Shown: one piece after another, positions 15,305 through 20,710 of the stretch
Numbering within the stretch: the first letter of the stretch is position 1
Layout: every line of letters begins with the position of its first letter
Source: DASSHC01 sp035693105
GTDB taxonomy: Bacteria; Chloroflexota; Chloroflexia; Thermomicrobiales; Thermomicrobiaceae
DNA length: 20,710 bases
NCBI GenBank assembly: GCA_035693105.1
Contig: DASSHC010000051.1
Span: 1-20,710 of the forward strand
Direction of reading: 5' to 3'
Translations under genes and position numbers: made by a program
The notes under the pieces: model-generated
Told to the model about the DNA's origin: nothing
Database searches by the model: none
What the model saw: only the letters and a program-made list of their open reading frames with translations

Positions 15305-17656
15305 CGTCGGCGCGGCGAGCGCGGCGCGGCCGGCGGACTCGGGTCGCCGGGCCGGCTGCTCGCGCCGCTCCCGCCGCGGGCCCGGGCGAGCGGGGCGAGC
15401 CAATTCCGCCGCCGGTGGCGGGCCAGCCGGCGCGGCCACGCCGGCGGCGGCGAGCTGGGGTCTATTCTCGATGCGCAGATCCGGCAGCCATTCGAGCCAG
15501 TGTGGCAGGTACCAGTTGGCGTCGCCCAGCAGCGTCATCGCCGCCGGCACGATGACCGTGCGCACGATCGTCGCGTCGAGCAGCACGGCCACCGCCAGCC
15601 CGAAGCCGACCTGCTGCAGCAGGACCAGGCTCCCGGCGGCGAAACCAGCGAAGACGACCACCATGATCAGCGCCGCGCCGGTGATGATGCGCGCGGTGGA
15701 GATCAGCCCCAGCGCCACCGACTCGTGGTTGTCGTGGCTCTGGTCGAAGTGCTCGCGGATGCGGCTCAGCAGGAAGACGTGGTAGTCCATGCTCAGCCCG
15801 AAGAGGACGCAGAAGAGGAAGATCGGGATCCAGGTCTCGACCGTCGGCGTCTGCTGGAAGCCGAAGAGGTTGTGCAGATGACCCTTCTGGAAGACCAGCA
15901 CCAGCAGCCCGTAGGCAGCGCCGACCGAGAGCAGGTTCATCAGGATCGCCTTGACCGGCACGACCAGCGAGCGGAAGACGAGCAGGAGCAGCAGGAAGCT
16001 CAGCCCCAGCACGTAGGCGAAGATGTAGGGGGTGTAGTGCTCCACCAGGAGCTGGAAATCGAGATTGAGCGCGGTCGCGCCGGTCACGTAGACGCGCGCC
16101 GGCGTGCCGGCGAAGGCGGCCGGAATCAGGTCGTGCCGCAGTTGCCGCACGGCGGCGACCGCGCGTGGGCTGTCGGGCGGGATCGCCAGGGGGATGGTGA
16201 GATCGGCCAGATCATTGGCCGCGTCCCAGCGCACCTGGGCGCGCGGCAGGAAGCTGGGGTCCTGCCGCAACTCGCCGGTCAGCCGCGCGAGCGCCGCCTC
16301 GGTCGCCGGCGTCCGCTGGGCGTCGACCACGATCTCCACCGGCGAAAGCAAGCCGGCCGAGAACTGCTGGTTGAGCAGGTTGTAGGCGCGCTTGAGGTCG
16401 CTCGGCGGCAGCGTGCTGACGCCGGACGTGCCGAGCTGGAGATCGCGGACGGGGATCGCCAGCACGACCAGCACCAGGGTAGCCAGCGCCAGGCTGACGA
16501 CCGGGCGCCCCATGACGACGCGCGCCACGCCGGCCCAGAAGCCGCCCGTGGGAGCGGCGAGCGTGCCTGCTCGTCCCGCGGGTGCGCTCGCCCGGCGCCG
16601 CGGCCAGTCGAGCCGGTCGCCGGACAGGCCGATCAGCGCCGGGACGAGCGTCAGCATGGCGGCCAGCGCGGCCAGCACGACCAGCACGGCGCCCAGCCCC
16701 AGGCTGCGCAGCACCGTCGCCGGCAGGAGCAGCAGGCCGGAGAGCGCCAGGCAGACCGTGATACCAGAGAAGAGCGCCGCCTTGCTGGCGGTTGCGCCGG
16801 TAACTCGCATCGCCTCGTCCGGATCCAGCCCCAGACGCCGCTCCTCACGGTAGCGCGAGATGATGAAGAGCGTGTAGTCGATCCCGATCGCCAGCCCGAC
16901 CATGGTGATCATGTTGACGATGAAGTACGAGAGGTCCATCAGCCGGCCGACCAGCGCGGTCAGCCCGATGGCGGTCAAGATCGAGACGGCGCTGAGCACC
17001 AGGGGGATGCCGGCCGCGAGCAGCGCGCCGAAGACGGCGATCAGGATCAGCAGCGACGGGATGAGCGTCACCACCTCGGCCCGGCGCAGGTCGTGCTCGG
17101 CCGCCTGGTTGGAGACCTGATAGACGCTGAGCGCGCCCACGGTGAGCACGTCAACGTCGTTGGTGCCCTGCGTCCTAACCGTGCGCAGGTACTCGTCGGC
17201 GTGCGGCTTGAGCTGGTTGAGATCACCGCTCAGGGTGACCGGGATGAGCGTGGTGTGGCGATCGGCCGAGACCAGCGCCGCCGCCTGGGGCGAGCCGGCG
17301 GCCCGCGCCTCGTACAGGTTGACCGCCGAGCCGACCACGTCGCTCATGCCGCGCAGCGCGGCCGTAGTCTGCTGCACGACCTGCTGAAAGGCCGGGTCGT
17401 CGACCGTCAGGCGGTCGGAGTGGACCACGACCGTTTCGGTCAGCCGGTCGGAGGTGCCGAAGCCGCTTTGGAGCAGCAGCGCGCCCTCGCGCGACTCCGG
17501 CGTGCCGGTAAAGCTGACTTTGGAGGTGAGCGCCTGGGAGAGCCCGCGCGCCGCGATCAGGGCCAGCAGCAGGACGACGACCCAGGACGCGATCACGCGC
17601 CAGGGGTGGCGCGCGCAGGCCCGCGCCAGGCCGGACGTCGAAAAGAGCGCCGACAC
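14258..17656 (-). CDS. MMPL/RND-type membrane transporter fused to a degenerate ISAs1-type transposase
   Basis: One uninterrupted frame encodes two unrelated modules. Residues about 1-725 form a complete MMPL-type transporter: an N-terminal membrane helix (about 22-40), two extracytoplasmic domains, and two membrane bundles (about 195-345 and 545-712). Each bundle carries a proton-relay type motif (D260-Y261 in GIDYTLFIISR, D624-Y625 in SMDYHVFLLSR). Such proteins export lipids or small molecules using the proton gradient. A Pro/Ala/Arg-rich linker (about 730-784) leads to about 350 residues resembling ISAs1-family transposases: DYPLLDVVALALAAV, VPSQETFSRVL, VVAIDASAGQ, GADYVVALNGN and NLALLRRLAVRLL. 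The first catalytic Asp motif is not found, and Pro (1065) replaces the catalytic Glu, so it should not transpose. GTG 17656 is preferred because GGAG lies seven bases upstream; TTG 17659 is an alternative. The module's role is unknown. Confidence 0.88.
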   Translation of the reverse strand: MSALFSTSGLARACARHPWRVIASWVVVLLLALIAARGLSQALTSKVSFTGTPESREGALLLQSGFGTSDRLTETVVVHSDRLTVDDPAFQQVVQQTTAALRGMSDVVGSAVNLYEARAAGSPQAAALVSADRHTTLIPVTLSGDLNQLKPHADEYLRTVRTQGTNDVDVLTVGALSVYQVSNQAAEHDLRRAEVVTLIPSLLILIAVFGALLAAGIPLVLSAVSILTAIGLTALVGRLMDLSYFIVNMITMVGLAIGIDYTLFIISRYREERRLGLDPDEAMRVTGATASKAALFSGITVCLALSGLLLLPATVLRSLGLGAVLVVLAALAAMLTLVPALIGLSGDRLDWPRRRASAPAGRAGTLAAPTGGFWAGVARVVMGRPVVSLALATLVLVVLAIPVRDLQLGTSGVSTLPPSDLKRAYNLLNQQFSAGLLSPVEIVVDAQRTPATEAALARLTGELRQDPSFLPRAQVRWDAANDLADLTIPLAIPPDSPRAVAAVRQLRHDLIPAAFAGTPARVYVTGATALNLDFQLLVEHYTPYIFAYVLGLSFLLLLLVFRSLVVPVKAILMNLLSVGAAYGLLVLVFQKGHLHNLFGFQQTPTVETWIPIFLFCVLFGLSMDYHVFLLSRIREHFDQSHDNHESVALGLISTARIITGAALIMVVVFAGFAAGSLVLLQQVGFGLAVAVLLDATIVRTVIVPAAMTLLGDANWYLPHWLEWLPDLRIENRPQLAAAGVAAPAGPPPAAELARPARPGPRRERREQPARRPESAGRAALAAPTPIRGVDADGTDYPLLDVVALALAAVIAGADTDAAIADFARSQRDGLATFLELREGVPSQETFSRVLAVLDPAHLEAAFLPGIRALAAAARQHAPMPPGGDPLRRVRVRDCGRHLQFSQRAVDAESALPETLAVLAPGRTVVAIDASAGQRTIARRLVSQGADYVVALNGNAERLTRGITAVFSQAEPGGFTSIAHDYHETESIGPDGTERQRAWLITDPSYLAPLNERAHWPRLNSIGLVEREIAAGGVVSREQRSYLSSLEGEGNARRLAEAVRLRRPEPSELSWLLAIDFGAEMNVPFGHDARNLALLRRLAVRLLREERTARGGLTARRLSARRDERYLLAVLAG

Positions 17657-17742
17657 CAAACCGCTCCATCATCTCGTGTTTGTCGCCGGCCCGCCGCGTG
17701 GTCCCCTCGCGGACTCACGCGCCGAGCGCCATGGATGGCGCA

Positions 17743-17772
17743 ATGGAATCGCGTCGAGTGCCCGCGTGTCAA
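17743..17772 (-). promoter_or_regulatory. candidate promoter of the MMPL fusion gene
   Basis: On the minus strand a perfect TTGACA (17772-17767), an 18-base spacer and TTCCAT (17748-17743) lie in the gap after the VapC-like gene. They would give a leader of about 80 bases before GTG 17656. The -10 is weak. Confidence 0.35.
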
Positions 17773-17800
17773 GGACAAGGCGGGCCAGATGGCGCAGGCT

Positions 17801-18193
17801 TCAGAGATGAAAGACGCGCAGCTCGGGAATCCGCTGGAAGTGGCGCAGGTTATAGGTCAGAACTGTGAAGTCATAGTGGAGCGCCGTGGCGGCTACGAGG
17901 ATGTCAAAGTCTGAGATCAGTTGGCCCCGATGTCGCAACCAAGAGCGCACTTCGGCAAAGCGCTCCACGATGGGCTCATTGAGTCCTACCTGTTCAAATG
18001 GGTGCAGCAGGGCGCGGAAGATGACCAGGTGTGCGGGTGGGGTGACCGAGTCGAAGGCCCGCTCGTAGACCTCGCCTATCGTAATCAGACTCACCGCCGA
18101 CCCAGACGGGGTCAGGCGCGCGAGCAACTCGACTGCCGATCGTCGGCCGGCCAGCGTCTGGATGATTACGTCGGCATCCATCAGGTACGCCAC
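17801..18193 (-). CDS. VapC-like PIN-domain toxin
   Basis: This 130-residue protein is a PIN-domain ribonuclease of the VapC type, which cuts RNA (often tRNA or rRNA) when freed from its antitoxin. The acidic cluster is visible: D6 in YLMDADVII, E41 in SLITIGEVYERAF, and D97 in ISDFDILVAATAL. The closing segment TYNLRHFQRIPEL (113-125) matches the usual TxNxxHF end. The start is GTG 18193, which shares its G with the TAG stop of the upstream gene (TAGTG), indicating translational coupling. A longer in-frame extension to 18229 would overlap the antitoxin and is not needed. Base composition is less GC-rich than the flanking genes, consistent with acquisition by transfer. Confidence 0.93.
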   Translation of the reverse strand: MAYLMDADVIIQTLAGRRSAVELLARLTPSGSAVSLITIGEVYERAFDSVTPPAHLVIFRALLHPFEQVGLNEPIVERFAEVRSWLRHRGQLISDFDILVAATALHYDFTVLTYNLRHFQRIPELRVFHL

Positions 18194-18555
18194 TAGGGCC
18201 TCGAAATTGGCCGCGAGCCGGCTTCGCACGCTCGATACCGATCATCAAGGAGCTTATCGGTGTCCAGATCGCTCCAACCGCCCGCATACTCCGCAAGGGC
18301 AGCCAGAACCCGTTCAGGATCATAGTTGGTGAATAGCGTTTCAGCCCCCGGGCCCACATCGCGTGGCTCCATGGAGCCGGTTGGTGTCACCATGAGCTCC
18401 AGGTCGACCTTCTTGATTCGGATAGCACGTTCCCCGACTCGATAGGCCGGGAGGTGGCCTGCCTTGATCCAGCGCCAAATGGTCGATGGGCTGAGTGCCA
18501 GAAGATCGGCTGCCTCGGGCACGGTGTAGTAATCACGTTCATGCGTCTTGGTCAT
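18193..18555 (-). CDS. excisionase-type HTH antitoxin partner of VapC
   Basis: This 120-residue protein has an N-terminal winged HTH of the excisionase/MerR type (HTH_17, residues about 9-57; YTVPEAADLLALSPSTIWRWI, then GHLPAYRVGERAIRI). Its C-terminal region (DPERVLAALAEYAGGW, then DLDTDKLLDDRYRA) looks like the helical toxin-binding tail of VapB-type antitoxins. Role as antitoxin is inferred from this tail and from the one-base overlap with the PIN gene. ATG 18555 is chosen because GAGGAG (18567-18562) lies six bases upstream. An earlier ATG at 18612 would sit within the predicted promoter, so it is rejected. It probably represses its own promoter through the HTH. If it were only an excisionase, a phage integrase would be expected nearby, and none is seen. 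Confidence 0.88.
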   Translation of the reverse strand: MTKTHERDYYTVPEAADLLALSPSTIWRWIKAGHLPAYRVGERAIRIKKVDLELMVTPTGSMEPRDVGPGAETLFTNYDPERVLAALAEYAGGWSDLDTDKLLDDRYRACEAGSRPISRP

Positions 18556-18612
18556 GCGTGGCTCCTCGGAAACGGGGTGAACCGGTGATGCGCGCGGCTC
18601 TCTATCGAGCAT

Positions 18613-18641
18613 AGCTTAGCAACCGTTGCATATGTTCTCAA
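18613..18641 (-). promoter_or_regulatory. promoter and candidate operator of the toxin-antitoxin operon
   Basis: On the minus strand TTGAGA (18641-18636), a 17-base spacer and TAAGCT (18618-18613) form a promoter. A perfect palindrome, GCAAC-C-GTTGC (18619-18629), sits at the downstream end of the spacer, touching the -10. A repressor bound there would block RNA polymerase, so it is a natural autoregulation site for the HTH antitoxin. Confidence 0.5.
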
Positions 18642-18672
18642 ACCTCCAGCGCGCGGCGCGAAAGATTGGCGA

Positions 18673-18702
18673 TTGACAACCTCTGGGGCCGGTCGCTACT
18701 AT
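18673..18702 (+). promoter_or_regulatory. promoter of the oligopeptide-binding protein gene
   Basis: A perfect TTGACA (18673-18678), an 18-base spacer and TACTAT (18697-18702) lie on the plus strand. Transcription would start near 18709, leaving a GC-rich leader of about 200 bases before ATG 18908. I recognise no known riboswitch in that leader. The region is divergent from the toxin-antitoxin promoter 32 bases away. Confidence 0.5.
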
Positions 18703-18907
18703 GTCGGCAACGAAACCAGCACACGATAACCGGCAGCGGCATGGGAGCCGAGCGCAATCGAATAATGTCGCGCGAGCGGCTGCAGGGGTTGGCCGCGACC
18801 AGGATGCCCGCGCGGCGCGGCTTGCTGGGGCGGCACGCCGTTGTCACACCCCTTGCTTGGTGCCGTGAGGCTGAGGGATCGTCTGTGATGAGGAGGAGAG
18901 CGAGTCG

Positions 18908-20710
18908 ATGAGCAATTCCGACATGGTTGAGCCCCGCGATCCCGGCGAGCGCGCGCTGCCGGGCGGCGGGCTGTCGCGGCGCGGCCTGCTGCAGCGCGGC
19001 GTGGCGCTGGGTTTGGCCGGCTCGTCTATCTCCGCGCTGCTGGCGGCCTGCGGCGGCTCCAGCAAGACGCCGGCCGAATCCACCAGCGCGGCGACCAGCG
19101 CCGGCGGCAGCGGCAGCGCCGCCACCTCGGCGCCATCGGCCGGCGCGGCCAGCCCAGCCACCTCCGGCGGGGGCGCGCCGACACAGTCCAGCGGCGCGGT
19201 CGACCTCGCCTCCGACCAGACCATTCGCGTCGGCATCGGCGAGCCTTCGACGATGGACCCGGCGGTGACCTCCGGCGGCACCGAGCTAGACCCGATCTTC
19301 AACATGTTCGAGGGCCTGCTGGGCGTCAACCAGGTCACCGGCAAGGTCGAGCCGCGTCTGGCCGAGAAGTACGAGGCCAACGACGATGCCTCGGCCTACA
19401 CCTTCCACCTGCGCTCGGGCCTCAAGTGGTCGGATGGCACCGCCTACACCGCGAAGGCCTTCGAGTGGAGCTGGAAGCGCGTGCTCCAACCGGAGACCAA
19501 GTCGAACTACATCCCGGCGCTCTACCCGATCAAGGGCGTGGTCGACGCGGTCAAGAACGGCAAGTCGATCGACGAAATCGGCGTCAAGGCGACCGACGAC
19601 TCCACCCTCAGCGTCACCCTCGAAGCCCCCACACCCTACTTCCCGCTGCTGGCCACCACCTGGACCTTCTACCCGGTGCCCCAGCACGTCATCGACAAGG
19701 CGGGCGACAAGTGGACCGAGGCGGACAACGTCGTCTCCAACGGCGCCTACAAGATGACCGACTGGAAGCACAACCAGAGCATGATGCTGGAGCAGAATCC
19801 CAACTACTTCGACCAGAAGCCGACCATCACCAAGGTGCAGTACAACATCTACGCCGATGAATTGGCCCAGAGCATCGTCGCCTTCGGCAACAACGAGCTG
19901 GATGTGGCCGAAGTGCCCTCGTCCGACTTCGACCGCATCAAGGCCGATCCCAAGCTGAGCCCGCTGATGTTCCACCTCACCGGCTCCTCGACCCGCTTCG
20001 TCGTCTGCGACTGCACCAACAAGCCGACCGACAACGCCAAGTTCCGCCAGGCGCTCTCAATGGCGCTGCAGCGCTCGGTGCTGTCCGACCAGATTCGCAA
20101 GGGGCAGGTTGTGCCGGCGCTGACCGTGCTGCCGCCCGACATCCCCGGCTACGACCCGGACGCCAACATCGGCGAGGATGTCGCCAAGGCCAAGCAGCTC
20201 CTGTCCGACGCCGGCATCACCGACCCGGCGTCGCTCGACCTCACCCTGGTCTATATCAGCACCGCCGACTACAAGCTCGACGCCGAGTACGTGCAGCAGG
20301 CCTGGAAGAACAACCTGGGGCTCAACATCAAGCTGGAGCCGGTCGAGAGCACCGCCTACAACGACTGGCGTGCCTCGCGCGAGAAGTCGCCCTTCAACCT
20401 CTACATCGGCAACTGGGGCTCCGACTGGGCCGACCCGGCCAACTGGTACAACCAGAACTTCACCCACGCCAGCGATCATTACCGCGACCACTGGAACAAC
20501 CCGGATTTCGACGCGCTGGTGGAGAAGGCGCGCACCAACACCAATGAGGACGAGCGCGTCACGCAGTACAAGCAGGCGAGCAAGACGTTCGCCGAGGAGT
20601 CGCCGATCATCCCGCTCTACCACCCGCTGAATTTCTGGGTGGTGCAGCCCTATGTCAAGGATCTGGCGATGCAGCCGCTGCTGGAGACGGTGCGCGCCCG
20701 CTACATCAAG
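18908..20710 (+). CDS. ABC transporter oligopeptide/dipeptide-binding lipoprotein (SBP_bac_5), cut by right edge
   Basis: The frame is open for 601 codons to the window end and the protein is nearly complete. The N-terminus is a Tat lipoprotein signal: SRRGLLQ (residues 23-29), a hydrophobic stretch, and the lipobox LAAC with C48. After cleavage a Ser/Ala/Gly/Pro-rich linker (about 49-95) would hold the domain off the membrane. The rest matches the OppA/DppA family: MDPAVT, LAEKYEAN, YTFHLRSGLKWSDGT, FEWSWKRVLQPET, and a C-terminal PIIPLYHPLNFWVVQP. It should capture peptides outside the cell and deliver them to an ABC permease, whose genes would be expected just to the right. The start is fixed by GAGGAGGAGAG (18890-18900) seven bases before ATG 18908. 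Substrate could also be nickel, sugars or opines, as in other family members. Confidence 0.95.
   Translation, partial: MSNSDMVEPRDPGERALPGGGLSRRGLLQRGVALGLAGSSISALLAACGGSSKTPAESTSAATSAGGSGSAATSAPSAGAASPATSGGGAPTQSSGAVDLASDQTIRVGIGEPSTMDPAVTSGGTELDPIFNMFEGLLGVNQVTGKVEPRLAEKYEANDDASAYTFHLRSGLKWSDGTAYTAKAFEWSWKRVLQPETKSNYIPALYPIKGVVDAVKNGKSIDEIGVKATDDSTLSVTLEAPTPYFPLLATTWTFYPVPQHVIDKAGDKWTEADNVVSNGAYKMTDWKHNQSMMLEQNPNYFDQKPTITKVQYNIYADELAQSIVAFGNNELDVAEVPSSDFDRIKADPKLSPLMFHLTGSSTRFVVCDCTNKPTDNAKFRQALSMALQRSVLSDQIRKGQVVPALTVLPPDIPGYDPDANIGEDVAKAKQLLSDAGITDPASLDLTLVYISTADYKLDAEYVQQAWKNNLGLNIKLEPVESTAYNDWRASREKSPFNLYIGNWGSDWADPANWYNQNFTHASDHYRDHWNNPDFDALVEKARTNTNEDERVTQYKQASKTFAEESPIIPLYHPLNFWVVQPYVKDLAMQPLLETVRARYIK

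Noticed and set aside
14615..17914. A 1099-codon plus-strand open frame antisense to the MMPL fusion
   Set aside because: It is composed of Arg, Gln, Asp, Gly and His-rich sequence with no domain, as expected opposite a high-GC membrane protein gene. The minus frame has clear MMPL and ISAs1 motifs.

Overview
The window is GC-rich bacterial chromosome. High GC, Tat-exported lipoprotein, LLM-type flavin oxidoreductase, many GC-rich intergenic palindromes and a leaderless-looking promoter suggest a Chloroflexota bacterium of the Thermomicrobia type or a similar lineage. That placement is inference, because no rRNA or marker gene is present.

Layout from left to right. Positions 1-3880 (minus) hold a very large RHS/YD-repeat protein preceded by RCC1-like repeats. 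Its C-terminal tip runs off the left edge, and its 5' end is cut in the middle of an RCC1 repeat with no usable start codon. A short hairpin separates it from a DUF2071/YqjF-like gene (minus). This is divergent from a plus-strand pair, an LLM flavin oxidoreductase and an M19 membrane dipeptidase. Next comes a roughly 350-base convergent intergenic region made of palindromic repeats, then an orphan LuxR-type regulator (minus) with a degenerate receiver domain. The regulator is divergent from a creatininase-family amidohydrolase that is probably co-transcribed with an Mrp/NBP35 Fe-S P-loop ATPase. A 400-base structured spacer precedes proC. A second copy of the palindromic repeat fills the next convergent junction, followed by three minus-strand genes: a GMC oxidoreductase, a CorA-like transporter with a GTN signature, and a 1132-residue fusion of an MMPL/RND-type transporter to a degenerate ISAs1-type transposase. 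A VapBC-like toxin-antitoxin pair (minus) follows, with an excisionase-type HTH antitoxin. At the right edge is a nearly complete Tat-dependent oligopeptide-binding lipoprotein (plus).

Several enzymes fit uptake and breakdown of peptides, amides and amino acids: the peptide-binding protein, M19 dipeptidase, creatininase-family hydrolase and ProC. They are in separate transcription units, so a joint pathway is only a suggestion. The most unusual item is the MMPL-transposase fusion. Next are the mid-repeat truncation of the RHS gene and the repeat family that occupies both convergent gene junctions.
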